Under the pieces are notes generated by a model. The model did no database searches. It was not told the origin of the DNA and saw only the letters and a program-made list of their open reading frames with translations. A DNA stretch of 64,000 bases. Origin: Gemella sp. (GTDB lineage Bacteria > Bacillota > Bacilli > Staphylococcales > Gemellaceae). The stretch spans positions 30,723 to 94,722 of the forward strand of contig JAUMWC010000001.1 of assembly GCA_030529855.1 (NCBI GenBank). The letters are read 5' to 3'. The translations under genes were made by a program, and so were the position numbers. How positions within the stretch are numbered: the first letter of the stretch is position 1; each line of letters opens with the position of its first letter. This document shows positions 21,350 to 30,720 of this stretch, piece after piece.

Positions 21350-21384
21350 AAAAATCTAGAAGTAAATTTACTTCTAGATTTTTA
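21350..21384 (-). terminator. Terminator of the lysR-type gene
   Basis: AAAATCTAGAAGTAAATT and its complement form a long hairpin with T-runs, ending at the stop codon of the regulator. Confidence 0.85.
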
Positions 21385-22287
21385 TTTTAATAATGTTTTT
21401 TTTAATAATTTATCAATAATTCTTAATTCAGCACTTTCAGTTTTTTCTTTTTTCTTCGCTAAAACTAAACTCAATACTTCCGGTTCAATAATTTTCTTAT
21501 AAACTGTTTTTTTCTTATCTGTAAATTTTGGTGTTGTTTGCGGAAGTATTGTAATTATATTAGCATCATTATTAATAGAATTCATTAAATATTGCCATGA
21601 AGACGAAAAAAATACATAATTAGGTTTTAAATTTCTAATATCAAATGCCTTTTTAACTTTATAATAAGTTACAAATTCTTGATTTAATGTAATTATAGGA
21701 TATTCTGCCATTTCTTCCCAACTTATCTTATCTTTTTGAGATAAAGGATGTTTTTCTGACAAATATGCAACCAATTCATCTTTATATACAGGATAACTCG
21801 TTGCAAAACTTTCTGGTATATTAGTTGGTTCTACTAATAAAGCAAAATCAAACTCAGAATTTAAAAATCTTTCTTTAATAGCAACCGCTCCACCTTCTTC
21901 TAAATTTATATTCACATTTTTACAATTCACTGCCAAATAAGTAAAAAAATCAGGTAACAATATCTGTGGATATGATGCTGTTGCCCCAAATGAAATATTT
22001 TTCTTAACACCTTGAATTTGTTGTAGTACCAATTCATTCATATCTTCATATTGTTTTAAAATATTTAAAGTTGAATCATATATAATTTCCCCTACTGGTG
22101 TAAGACCTACTAATCTTTTATTTTTTCTTTCAAAAATCTTTATATTATTCGTATCTTCCAAATTTGAAATATATTGACTCAATGCTGGTTGACTTATATG
22201 AATTTTTCTAGACGCTTCTGTCAAATTGTAATCCGATTCAACTATCTTTTTCAAATAATACATCTGATTTATATCTGTTATCATCAT
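21382..22287 (-). CDS. LysR-family transcriptional regulator
   Basis: 301 residues. The N-terminal winged helix-turn-helix reads YYLKKIVESDYNLTEASRKIHISQPALSQYISNLE, which is the classic LysR DNA-binding domain; the rest is the periplasmic-binding-protein-like effector domain. Two ATGs in tandem follow GGAGGG; either could be used. It lies upstream of the beta-oxidation-like operon in the same orientation but ends in its own terminator. Inference: it regulates that operon; the effector may be an acyl-CoA or acid. Its own promoter is at 22317-22345. Confidence 0.9.
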   Translation of the reverse strand: MMITDINQMYYLKKIVESDYNLTEASRKIHISQPALSQYISNLEDTNNIKIFERKNKRLVGLTPVGEIIYDSTLNILKQYEDMNELVLQQIQGVKKNISFGATASYPQILLPDFFTYLAVNCKNVNINLEEGGAVAIKERFLNSEFDFALLVEPTNIPESFATSYPVYKDELVAYLSEKHPLSQKDKISWEEMAEYPIITLNQEFVTYYKVKKAFDIRNLKPNYVFFSSSWQYLMNSINNDANIITILPQTTPKFTDKKKTVYKKIIEPEVLSLVLAKKKEKTESAELRIIDKLLKKTLLK

Positions 22288-22316
22288 ATCCCTCCTACAA
22301 TAATATATTTTATATT

Positions 22317-22345
22317 ATTGTACACATTTCCTATAAATTTAACAA
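22317..22345 (-). promoter_or_regulatory. Promoter of the lysR-type gene
   Basis: Minus-strand TTGTTA (22340-22345), 17 bases, TACAAT (22317-22322), with an extended TG. The upstream edge TTGACTTGTTAAA is identical to that of the deoD promoter. Confidence 0.65.
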
Positions 22346-22354
22346 GTCAATTTA

Positions 22355-22387
22355 CAAAAAAATAGGAGCCTAGGCTCCTATTTTTTA
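22355..22387 (-). terminator. Terminator of the OatA-like gene
   Basis: AATAGGAGCC and GGCTCCTATT pair across a palindromic centre (CCTAGG) and end in a T-run next to the acyltransferase stop codon. Confidence 0.85.
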
Positions 22388-24328
22388 TTATCGTGAAACT
22401 GTTGTTACTATTGGTTGAACTCCACTAACCGTAGTAACTTGACTTGAACTTTGCGTTTGAGCAGCTAATTCTTTTTGTCTTGCCTCTTCTTCTGCTCGTT
22501 TTTTAGCTTCTTCCTCAGCTTTTTTCTTTTCAATCATCTGCGGAGTTTCTACTTCGTGTTTAAATCCTGATGAAATTAAATTTATCATTGCTTCTACTCC
22601 AGTTGGCTTCAAGTGAACATAATCTGCTTCAAAGTATTCTTTATGTACTTTACCTAAATTATACCAATCAATTATCGTCATATTAGAATGTCTTGATTTA
22701 GCTTCTTCTAATAACTTATTATTTTCATCCTGCCAAGGTCTAGGAACATTAACATTTACAAAATATACCTCTGTCTTATCAAAAGCCTTAACCATTCCAT
22801 CTATCTCTTCAGAAGTTATATTCCCATTTGTTCCAACCATATATACCACTGCGGTAGTTGGAATATTATAAGCTGAATACTTAGGTAATAACTCTGCCAT
22901 TTGATATCCTTGTCTAGATACCTTCCCATCAACAACTGCTCCAGCAAACCTATCAATAAGCGGTTGTCCTATATTTACCGCTAAAGAATCCCCTAGCACA
23001 AGCAGGCTTGTATATTTTTTCACTTCTTCAGGTTTCACTTCAACCGCTGCTGGTTGTGGTGCTGTTACATTAGGTGTTTGGAATACCGATTCAAGTTTAA
23101 AATCATTTTCCTTACTAAATAAAGTAGATGTGACTGGCATTGCTTTACCAAAAGCTCCCATAAATAAAAGCATGACTGAAGCTGCCGCTAATGATACAGC
23201 AAATACCTTTTTGTAACTTTTAAGACTAAACATTAATCTTATCATTACCTTAAAGTATTTAATAACTCCATATTTTCTAATTGGAGTCTCAAACATACTA
23301 TATGAGAACCAGGCAGCAAAGAATATCAATACAATTCTGATTAGATTAATTAATAATGATGCTTCTCCACCATTAGAACTTAAGACTATAATTGGAAAAT
23401 GCCATAAATACAAACTATATGAAATTTTTCCGATATATACTAATGGTTTAAACGACATAAGTCTTGAAATAATGGTTCTCTGTCTCCCAGTTGAAATTAT
23501 CATTACCAAGAATAATATTGAATATACTAAAAATCCACCACGATACATCCAAGTATCTGTTTCTGAGACAAAAAACATTGATGTTATAAATACAGCTATT
23601 GAAGAAACTGATAAGAATGTATAGAATAAACTCTCTCCTTTATTGGTTCTAGCTGTTAATCTATACATCGGGAATAAGAAGGCTCCTACAACACCTACTA
23701 ATAATCCAAAAGCCCTTGTATCTGTACCATAGTAAACCCTATTTACATCTCTTGGATCAAATAAATAAATATGAGCAGCTAAAGATGCAAATATTAATGC
23801 AAATATTAAAACCTTATACATCGGTGTTAGCCTTACTTTTCTTCTAGGTGTGTTAAATAATAAAAACAACAGTGGGAAGAAAATGTAAAATTGCTCTTCT
23901 ATCGCTAATGACCATAAATGTTTAAATGGACTTGTTGCAAATGTATCAAAATAATCTAACTTGTGAAATATATACCACCAGTTACTTGAATATATATACC
24001 CGAAAAGTGCATCCAAATGCGTTTTCTCTAATAAAGATTTATTGAACAACACCATAACAATAAGCACAACACTTATCATTAGATATACAGCTGGAAGCAA
24101 TCTTCTAGCACGTCTTATATAAAATTTCTTCAGATCTAACTTACCAGTCATTCTATATTCTCTCATAATAAGAGATGAAATTAGGTATCCAGATAATACA
24201 AAAAATAAATCCACTCCCAAGAATCCACCAGGTAGATAACTTGGATTAATATGATAAATAATTACAGATATTACAGCAATAGCCCTAATGGCATCTATAC
24301 TGGGTAAATATCTTTGTTTTTTCCCCAT
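22388..24328 (-). CDS. OatA-like membrane O-acyltransferase with SGNH domain
   Basis: 646 residues in two parts. Residues 1-400 form an acyltransferase-3 domain with about ten to eleven membrane helices, beginning YLPSIDAIRAIAVISVIIYH, with RRARRLLPA and WSLAIEEQFYIFFPL as signature blocks. An extracellular SGNH esterase/transferase domain follows: the Ser block LVLGDSLAVNIG near 443 and the Asp-x-x-His block DYVHLKPTG near 575. The tail is Lys/Glu/Ala-rich then Ser/Thr/Val-rich. Such proteins acetylate peptidoglycan muramic acid (OatA) or secondary wall polymers, giving lysozyme resistance. The exact acceptor is inferred. It lies 13 bases downstream of tex. Confidence 0.88.
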   Translation of the reverse strand: MGKKQRYLPSIDAIRAIAVISVIIYHINPSYLPGGFLGVDLFFVLSGYLISSLIMREYRMTGKLDLKKFYIRRARRLLPAVYLMISVVLIVMVLFNKSLLEKTHLDALFGYIYSSNWWYIFHKLDYFDTFATSPFKHLWSLAIEEQFYIFFPLLFLLFNTPRRKVRLTPMYKVLIFALIFASLAAHIYLFDPRDVNRVYYGTDTRAFGLLVGVVGAFLFPMYRLTARTNKGESLFYTFLSVSSIAVFITSMFFVSETDTWMYRGGFLVYSILFLVMIISTGRQRTIISRLMSFKPLVYIGKISYSLYLWHFPIIVLSSNGGEASLLINLIRIVLIFFAAWFSYSMFETPIRKYGVIKYFKVMIRLMFSLKSYKKVFAVSLAAASVMLLFMGAFGKAMPVTSTLFSKENDFKLESVFQTPNVTAPQPAAVEVKPEEVKKYTSLLVLGDSLAVNIGQPLIDRFAGAVVDGKVSRQGYQMAELLPKYSAYNIPTTAVVYMVGTNGNITSEEIDGMVKAFDKTEVYFVNVNVPRPWQDENNKLLEEAKSRHSNMTIIDWYNLGKVHKEYFEADYVHLKPTGVEAMINLISSGFKHEVETPQMIEKKKAEEEAKKRAEEEARQKELAAQTQSSSQVTTVSGVQPIVTTVSR

Positions 24329-24341
24329 GTCCTTCTCCTCC

Positions 24342-26510
24342 TTAATCCTTGAATAATGATAGAGAAACTCGTCCTCTTTCTTTGTCTACTTCTATTACAA
24401 ATACTTCGACTATTTGTCCTACTGACAATACTTCTAGTGGATTCTTAATAAATTTCTTACTAATTTTTGAAATATGTACCATCGCATCTTGTTTAAGTCC
24501 TATATCTATAAAAGCTCCAAATTGCGTAATATTTCTTACTGTACCATTCAGTTTACTTCCAACTTGTAAGTCATCAATTGTTAAAATATCAGATTTCAAC
24601 AATGGCTTTTCAAAGTCTTCTCTTATATCTCGCATAGGTTGTTTTAACTCTTTAACGATATCTACAAGAGTTTCATAACCACAATCAAACTCTTGAGATA
24701 AGTCCTTCAAGTTTAATCCTTCTAATTTAGAAGTAAGTTCTTCACTTCCTAAATCCGACGATGTAATTTCTAATTTCTCCATTAGTTGTTCTGCAATGTG
24801 ATAAGATTCCGGGTGGATTCCTGTGGAATCTAAAGTATTAACTCCATCCACTACTCTAAAGAAACCGACTGCTTGTTCAAAAGTTTTCTTACCTAATCTA
24901 GGTACTTTAGCTAGTTCTTTGATAGATGTAATCTTTCCGTTTTCTTTTCTGTAATTTTCAATGTTCTTAGCTATTGTTTTATTAATACCCGAAACATAAG
25001 ACATTAATGATACTGATGCAGTATTAACATCTACTCCTATTGAGTTTACTGCAGTTTCTACAACAAATCCTAATTCTTTTTCCAGGAATTTAGGATTAAT
25101 ATCGTGTTGATATTGTCCTACCCCAATAGATTTTGGATCTATCTTAACAAGTTCACTTAGAGGATCTTGAAGACGTCTCGCTATTGAAACAGCTGATCTC
25201 TCTTCCACATTAAAATCAGGGAATTCTTCCCTTGCCACTTCACTAGCAGAGTACACACTAGCTCCCGCTTCATTTACTATACAAAACTCTATCTTTAAGT
25301 TTGCGTCTTTTAGCGTATTGTAAACAAAAGATTCTGTTTCCCTTGATGCCGTTCCATTTCCAATAGCAATCAAGTTTATATTATTTTTCTTAATGATATC
25401 TAACAAAATTTTTCCAGCTTCTTTTTGCTTTTCAGCAGATGCTGGTTTGTGTGGATACATAAGCCCTTTAGTAATAAAGTTTCCAAACTCATCTACTATT
25501 GCCATCTTACATCCAGTTCTAAAAGCAGGGTCTATTCCTAAAACTTTTTTATTTTTAAGAGGTGATTGCATTAATAATTGCTTCAAGTTTTCAGAGAAAA
25601 TTACTACTGAATCTTCTTCAGCTTGTTTTGTTAAATCTGATCTTATTTCTCTTTCAATAGACGGGAAAATCAATCTCTTGTATGCATCTTCCACACAGGA
25701 TAATAATAGATCTTTTAGTTCTGTATTTGATTTCCTTACTAAACCATTTAAGATGTAGTTACATAATCTATCCTTATCATTAGTTATAGATATACTAATA
25801 ACTCCTTCTTTCTCCGCCCTGTTTAAAGCAAGCACTCTATGAGATGCTAATTTAGAAATTTTTTCACTGTACTCATAATAATTTAAATATGTCTTATTCT
25901 CATCTTTCTCTTGTCCATTCTTCTTAAGTTTAGACTCAATAAGACCAAATTTCTTAGTATTTTCTAAAATATATTCTCTATACTTAGCTGTATCAGAAAT
26001 ATTTTCAGCAATAATAACTAAAGCAAAAGTTACTGCTTCTTCAGCAGTATTAACTTCTTTTTCAGGATTAATATACTTAGCCGCTTCTTCATCTAACTCC
26101 CTCTTAGTTTTCGGTAGTTTTAAAATAAAATTAGCTAGTCCTTCTAAACCTTTCTCTTTAGCAATAGTTGCCTTAGTTCTTTTCTTTTCTTTAAAGGGTC
26201 TATATAAGTCTTCAACCCTTTGTAATTTTTCTTGAGCTAGGATATCTTTTCGAAGTTCTTCTGTAAGTAATCCCTTTTCTTCTATAAGTCTTATTACTTC
26301 TTCTTTTCTCTCTTCTAAAGATTTTAAGTAGTTGTATTCATCTTGGATTGTTTTAATAGCTACTTCATCAAGAGAATTAGTCATCTCTTTTCTATATCTA
26401 GCTATGAAGGCAATTGTATTTCCTTCTTCTAGCATTTTTAAAACATTCTCTATGTACTTCTCGTTTATATTTAATTTTTTTGATAAATCTTTCTTTATCT
26501 TATCGTACAT
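24342..26510 (-). CDS. tex: Tex-family RNA-binding protein
   Basis: 722 residues, the usual size. N-terminal helical Tex domain, then a YqgF-like RNase H fold beginning LGIDPAFRTGCKMAIVD, helix-hairpin-helix motifs (NSIGVDVNTAS, ELAKVPRLGKKTFEQAVGFF), and a C-terminal S1 RNA-binding domain (LQVGSKLNGTVRNITQFGAF). Tex proteins bind nucleic acids and affect transcription; the precise role is not known. Its start overlaps the end of alr by 11 bases. Confidence 0.93.
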   Translation of the reverse strand: MYDKIKKDLSKKLNINEKYIENVLKMLEEGNTIAFIARYRKEMTNSLDEVAIKTIQDEYNYLKSLEERKEEVIRLIEEKGLLTEELRKDILAQEKLQRVEDLYRPFKEKKRTKATIAKEKGLEGLANFILKLPKTKRELDEEAAKYINPEKEVNTAEEAVTFALVIIAENISDTAKYREYILENTKKFGLIESKLKKNGQEKDENKTYLNYYEYSEKISKLASHRVLALNRAEKEGVISISITNDKDRLCNYILNGLVRKSNTELKDLLLSCVEDAYKRLIFPSIEREIRSDLTKQAEEDSVVIFSENLKQLLMQSPLKNKKVLGIDPAFRTGCKMAIVDEFGNFITKGLMYPHKPASAEKQKEAGKILLDIIKKNNINLIAIGNGTASRETESFVYNTLKDANLKIEFCIVNEAGASVYSASEVAREEFPDFNVEERSAVSIARRLQDPLSELVKIDPKSIGVGQYQHDINPKFLEKELGFVVETAVNSIGVDVNTASVSLMSYVSGINKTIAKNIENYRKENGKITSIKELAKVPRLGKKTFEQAVGFFRVVDGVNTLDSTGIHPESYHIAEQLMEKLEITSSDLGSEELTSKLEGLNLKDLSQEFDCGYETLVDIVKELKQPMRDIREDFEKPLLKSDILTIDDLQVGSKLNGTVRNITQFGAFIDIGLKQDAMVHISKISKKFIKNPLEVLSVGQIVEVFVIEVDKERGRVSLSLFKD

Positions 26511-27645
26511 TTCCGATCTCCACTTCTCTGTTATTTACAAAATATCTTCTAGGCACTCTTTCTCCAATACCACAGAATATTTCATAAGTGATTGTATTTT
26601 GATATTTAGCAAATTCCTCAACACTTAATTCCTGTCCGTTATGTTCACCATAGAATAGAACTTCATCACCAATTTTCGGTCTAGATTGGCACCTTATCAT
26701 TATTTGGTCCATACAAACACGACCTACAATTTCACATTTTTCTCCGTTTATAATAACAGACCATCCTTGACTTCTTCTAAGAAGCCCATCTCTATATCCA
26801 ATAGCTACCGTTGCTATATACTCCTTATCTGTAGTTTCATAAGTACATCCATATCCTATCTTAGTACCTGCCTCTACTTCCTTAACATGAGATATAGCAG
26901 AAATTAATGACGATACATTTCTAAGTTTAGTATCACTTATTTTTCCTATTTCGTCAGAAGCATATTGACCATATAAAGAAATACCTACCCTAGCCATGTC
27001 AAAATCATTATTCTCATTTGCATATCGCATAGTCGCTGCTGAGTTTTCATGGTGTACATATTTTGGTTTGTGAGTAATAAATGACGATAAGTAAGCAAAT
27101 CTTTCTCTTTGGTATTTATCATATTCATCATTATCTGCATCAGAGTTTGCATAGTGAGTAAACATTCCCTCTAGCTCTATCTTTTCATGATTTAACAATT
27201 TATTAACAGCTTCCGCTTCTTCTTTTGAAGAAATCCCTATCCTAGACATACCACTATCAATTTTTAGATGTAACTTTAATTTTCCATTAATATCATCTAG
27301 TCTCTCAACAACTTCTTTTAGCCACTCTTTAGACGGACAAGTAATAGCTAAGCTATGACCCACCGCATAATTTATATTCATTGGATTAATTATTCCAAGA
27401 ACTAATATAAAAGCATCTGGTGCAACCTCTTTAATTTCTAAAGCTTCTTCTAAAGTAGACACCGCAAAGTGCTTAACACCATTAGAATAAAGATATTTCA
27501 CTAATACCCTAGCGCCTGATCCATAAGCATCAGCTTTTACAACAGCGATAACTTCTTTTCCGCCCAGTGATTTTTTTATATTTGTATAATTATCTAAAAC
27601 TGCATCTAGATTTATCTTTAAATATGTCGGTCTATCTTGAAACAT
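26500..27645 (-). CDS. alr: Alanine racemase
   Basis: Start at the ATG at 27645 (MFQDRPTYLKINLDAVLDNY), preceded by AAAGGAGTAAGTAGT; the upstream in-frame ATG lies inside acpS. 381 residues. The PLP lysine lies in AVVKADAYGSGA, and the second catalytic residue, Tyr, in GTKIGYGCTYET. It makes D-alanine for peptidoglycan and teichoic acid D-alanylation. The pairing acpS-alr is conserved in Bacillales. ORF end overlaps tex. Confidence 0.95.
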   Translation of the reverse strand: MFQDRPTYLKINLDAVLDNYTNIKKSLGGKEVIAVVKADAYGSGARVLVKYLYSNGVKHFAVSTLEEALEIKEVAPDAFILVLGIINPMNINYAVGHSLAITCPSKEWLKEVVERLDDINGKLKLHLKIDSGMSRIGISSKEEAEAVNKLLNHEKIELEGMFTHYANSDADNDEYDKYQRERFAYLSSFITHKPKYVHHENSAATMRYANENNDFDMARVGISLYGQYASDEIGKISDTKLRNVSSLISAISHVKEVEAGTKIGYGCTYETTDKEYIATVAIGYRDGLLRRSQGWSVIINGEKCEIVGRVCMDQIMIRCQSRPKIGDEVLFYGEHNGQELSVEEFAKYQNTITYEIFCGIGERVPRRYFVNNREVEIGNVR

Positions 27646-27650
27646 ACTAC

Positions 27651-28004
27651 TTACTCCTTTTTCTCTAATACTATAAATGCCACAGCGGTTGTTTTTGTAT
27701 GACTTATAGTAAGATGGCAAATAAAATCTTTATAAATTATATATGGTTTTCCTAATTCTGTTTTCTCTACTTCTATATCTTTAAAAGAAAACTCTTTGGA
27801 AATTCCTACACCTAAAGCTTTAGACATAGCTTCTTTCACAACATATCTAGAAGCTAGAAATTCCGCTTTTTTTCTAGGATGATTAATATTATGAAATTGC
27901 TCTATCTCATTTTGAGTATAAATTTTTTCTAGATAATTAGGCTTATCAAAAAACTTATAAAATCTTTCTATCTCTTCAATGTCAGTCCCAATTCCGTAGA
28001 TCAT
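27651..28004 (-). CDS. acpS: Holo-[acyl-carrier-protein] synthase
   Basis: 117 residues, the normal length. It transfers 4'-phosphopantetheine from CoA to apo-ACP. The metal-binding Asp lies in GIGTDIEEIERF and the Glu in RYVVKEAMSKALG; the helix-strand ending HLTISHTKTTAVAFIVLE is also typical. It lies 5 bases upstream of alr. Confidence 0.95.
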   Translation of the reverse strand: MIYGIGTDIEEIERFYKFFDKPNYLEKIYTQNEIEQFHNINHPRKKAEFLASRYVVKEAMSKALGVGISKEFSFKDIEVEKTELGKPYIIYKDFICHLTISHTKTTAVAFIVLEKKE

Positions 28005-28096
28005 TCTCTTACCTCAAAAATTTAATATATCCCTTTAATTATAATACTTTTAGAATCTTTATACAAGCACATTCCAAAGATAATTTTAAGCAAAAA

Positions 28097-28136
28097 TAAA
28101 GAATCCTACTTTATTGCTTAAAAGTAGGATTTTTAA
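28097..28136 (-). terminator. Terminator of the tsaE-tsaB-rimI-tsaD-GNAT operon
   Basis: AATCCTACTT and AAGTAGGATT pair around a 9-11 base loop with a T-run, just after the GNAT gene. Confidence 0.85.
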
Positions 28137-28153
28137 AATCATTATATTAATTT

Positions 28154-28591
28154 TTATATAGACTTACTATAAAATACTAGTCTTTCAACTTCCTCGAAAC
28201 CAATTGCTTTATAAAATTCTTCTGCTGGCATTCCTCTATCAGTTAATAGTGAAATATACTTTACATTATTACCTTCTAATTCCTTTTCTAAAGCTTCTAC
28301 CAAGGCTTTTCCTATCCCTTTATTTCGAGCTTCTTTTTTTACACCCATTTCGTTGATGTAAAATTCTCTACCTGTCCACCATGCTCTATTTACACCGTAA
28401 AGAAATCCTAAAATTTCATCATTTTTTACTGCTATAATTCCTAAAAAATTTGGCGCCTTATAAAAATCAGAGACATACTGCCTAGCGGTTTCTTTTGTCC
28501 ATTCATCATTCCAAGGATCATCATTAAAAACTTCTATAAATACATCAATACATGCTTCCAAATTTTCTTCAGTTATGATTTTAAATTCCAT
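28154..28591 (-). CDS. GNAT-family N-acetyltransferase (aminoglycoside-acetyltransferase-like fold)
   Basis: I take the ATG at 28591 (MEFKIITEEN) in preference to an in-frame TTG at 28603; no strong ribosome site is seen for either, and translation may be coupled to tsaD, whose stop is about 20 bases upstream. 145 residues. The acetyl-CoA pyrophosphate-binding motif is VKKEARNKGIGKALVEAL (R-x-x-G-x-G/A pattern), and FYKAIGFEEVERLVFYSK ends the fold. The N-terminus resembles AAC(6')-type proteins, but the acceptor is unknown. Last gene of the tsa operon. Confidence 0.82.
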   Translation of the reverse strand: MEFKIITEENLEACIDVFIEVFNDDPWNDEWTKETARQYVSDFYKAPNFLGIIAVKNDEILGFLYGVNRAWWTGREFYINEMGVKKEARNKGIGKALVEALEKELEGNNVKYISLLTDRGMPAEEFYKAIGFEEVERLVFYSKSI

Positions 28592-28612
28592 AATTGTACC
28601 CAAAAGTATCTA

Positions 28613-29635
28613 TTAATTAGATTTTATTTTCTCTAAACTGATACTAGATCTAGCATTCAGTGTTAATGGATCTGTAAATAAATTATGTTTGTGGTAATAA
28701 TATCCCACAGCTCCCATCATAGCTGCATTATCAGAACAATATTCCATCTTAGGAATTAATAGCTCGATACCTAGCTCAGATGAAAGATTAGTCATTCTAT
28801 TTCTAAGTTCACCATTACCAGCAACTCCACCAGCAACAATTAGCTGCTTAACTCCGAAATCTTCGATTGCTTTTTTAGTTTTCACTTCTAGGATATCCAT
28901 AACTGCTGCTTGGAAAGATGCTGCTAAGTCTTCCTTAACAATCTCTTCCCCTCTTTGTTTTCTATTATGAATTAAGTTTATAACAGCTGACTTCATTCCA
29001 GAAAATGAAAAATTATAATCTGGACTTTCAATCATAGCTCTTGGCAAGTTATAAGTATCATTTCCTAATTTTGCCAAGGCATCTACTTTTGGTCCACCTG
29101 GATATTCTAATTCTAACTGTCTAGCCACCTTGTCATAAGCTTCACCTACTGCATCATCTTGAGTTTGACCAATTATCTCAAATGTTAACTCATCTTTTAA
29201 TAAAACAAGTTCTGTATGCCCACCAGAAACAACTAAAGCCAATGATGGATATTGTATATCTGCATCAATATTTGCCGAATAGATATGCCCTGCTATATGA
29301 TGAGCAGCAATTAATTTTTTGTCATAGGCATAAGCAAGAGTCTTAGCCGCAGTTACTCCTACTAATAAAGAACCAACTAGTCCTGGTCCTTGGGTTACAC
29401 AGATAGCATCTACATCTGTCATTTTTGTATCAGCAGTTTCTAGAGCTTCTGTAATAACTTGCATTACTATTTCAATATGGTGGCGACTCGCTATTTCAGG
29501 TACTACTCCCCCATATTCTTTATGTATATCAATTTGACTAGCTACTATATTTGATAAAACTTCTTTACCATTTCTTACAACTGCAACACTAGTCTCATCA
29601 CAACTTGATTCTATCGCTAATATATTAAGATTCAT
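28613..29635 (-). CDS. tsaD: tRNA threonylcarbamoyladenosine transferase TsaD
   Basis: The ATG at 29635 follows AAGGA at acceptable distance; an in-frame TTG two codons earlier is less likely. 340 residues, ASKHA fold. The N-terminal phosphate loop is LAIESSCDETSVAVV, the iron-binding His pair lies in EIASRHHIEIV, and VVSGGHTELVL and GGVAGNGELR are conserved. With TsaB and TsaE it adds the threonylcarbamoyl group from TC-AMP to A37 of ANN-decoding tRNAs. All three partner genes are in this operon with overlapping ends. Confidence 0.96.
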   Translation of the reverse strand: MNLNILAIESSCDETSVAVVRNGKEVLSNIVASQIDIHKEYGGVVPEIASRHHIEIVMQVITEALETADTKMTDVDAICVTQGPGLVGSLLVGVTAAKTLAYAYDKKLIAAHHIAGHIYSANIDADIQYPSLALVVSGGHTELVLLKDELTFEIIGQTQDDAVGEAYDKVARQLELEYPGGPKVDALAKLGNDTYNLPRAMIESPDYNFSFSGMKSAVINLIHNRKQRGEEIVKEDLAASFQAAVMDILEVKTKKAIEDFGVKQLIVAGGVAGNGELRNRMTNLSSELGIELLIPKMEYCSDNAAMMGAVGYYYHKHNLFTDPLTLNARSSISLEKIKSN

Positions 29636-30074
29636 TTTCAAAATTCCTTATCATAACAAGAGCATCTTCTCCATTATTTTGGTAGTACTTCTCTCTCTTA
29701 CCAACAACTTTAAAACCAGCTCTTTCATATACTTTTATAGCTGCTGCATTAGATTCTCTTACTTCAATAGTGACACGTTTAGCTCCTCTTTCAGAATAAA
29801 ACTGCATTATGTAAAGTAAAAATAGAGAACCTAACTTTTTATTTTGATATTTTTTATCAATTACTATTTTATTTATTTGGTATTCATCTACAACATACCA
29901 TCCACCACAAAATCCAATAATCTCTTCACCATTAAAAATAGCATAGTATTCTGAATTTGCTTGTTCTAACTCTTGTTTAAACATTTCCTTAGACCACGGG
30001 TCTGCAAAATTTTCTCTATCTATTACTGATAAAACATCTACATGTTCTACCCCTACCTTATTTATTTCTATCAT
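29625..30074 (-). CDS. rimI: Ribosomal protein S18-alanine N-acetyltransferase RimI-like
   Basis: 149 residues, GNAT fold. The acetyl-CoA site is IDKKYQNKKLGSLFLLYIM, and IEVRESNAAAIKVYERAGFKVVGKREKYYQ is the textbook RimI ending with N-x-x-A-x-x-x-Y-x-x-x-GF. DPWSKEMFKQEL near the N-terminus is also typical. The gene overlaps tsaB upstream and tsaD downstream, an arrangement common in Firmicutes. Substrate is inferred from family and place. Confidence 0.92.
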   Translation of the reverse strand: MIEINKVGVEHVDVLSVIDRENFADPWSKEMFKQELEQANSEYYAIFNGEEIIGFCGGWYVVDEYQINKIVIDKKYQNKKLGSLFLLYIMQFYSERGAKRVTIEVRESNAAAIKVYERAGFKVVGKREKYYQNNGEDALVMIRNFENES

Positions 30075-30720
30075 TTTTCAAATTCCTTTCAGCTTCTGTA
30101 TATCTCAGATATGATGGTACAGCTGTGTAGTAATCAGATTCTTCTACAAATTCTCCTAAGTGTACTAAATTCCTAGCAAAATTATATGTTTCTTCTAATC
30201 TATAGTTGAAGTCTGCACTAGTAAAATCATAAATATCTAAATTTGGTCCTATAAAAATAACTTCCTTATATTCTTTATTTAAAAACTCTATGATTTCTTC
30301 AAGTGGATAATAAGATTCTTCCATAATTTCTTTTCCATCTTCATACACAGCAGCAAAAACATTACCACGTCTTCCATCTATCAAGGGAACTACCAATTTG
30401 TTATCAGTATTTTCATAATAAGACTGAAGTCTAAGAGTAGATATTGTTTTTAATGGTATACTTAAAGAAAACGATAGAACTTTAGTAACACTAAGCACTA
30501 TTCTTAAAGCTGTATACGAACCCGGTCCTCTAACAGCAATAATTTCTGTTAGTGCCGACTTATCTATGCCTGCTTTCTTTAAACAAGAATCTACCTCTAC
30601 TAATATTACTTCAGATAAATTTCTACCACATTCTAAATTTGATTCAGCAAGTACTTCATTATCCTTTATACAAGCAACTGATAAATATGAATTAGAACCT
30701 TCTAATACTAATTTAACCAT
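30058..30720 (-). CDS. tsaB: tRNA threonylcarbamoyladenosine biosynthesis protein TsaB
   Basis: 220 residues. An ASKHA-fold partner of TsaD. The conserved segment AVRGPGSYTALRIVLSVTKVLSFSL and VPLIDGRRGNVFAAVY are diagnostic. It lacks the metal-binding His pair seen in TsaD, as expected for the scaffold subunit. It overlaps tsaE by 13 bases and rimI by 17, so all are translated from one message. Confidence 0.94.
   Translation of the reverse strand: MVKLVLEGSNSYLSVACIKDNEVLAESNLECGRNLSEVILVEVDSCLKKAGIDKSALTEIIAVRGPGSYTALRIVLSVTKVLSFSLSIPLKTISTLRLQSYYENTDNKLVVPLIDGRRGNVFAAVYEDGKEIMEESYYPLEEIIEFLNKEYKEVIFIGPNLDIYDFTSADFNYRLEETYNFARNLVHLGEFVEESDYYTAVPSYLRYTEAERNLKNDRNK

Noticed and set aside
27646..27720. 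Longer alanine racemase start inside acpS
   Set aside because: No ribosome site; the ATG at 27645 gives the family's normal N-terminus.
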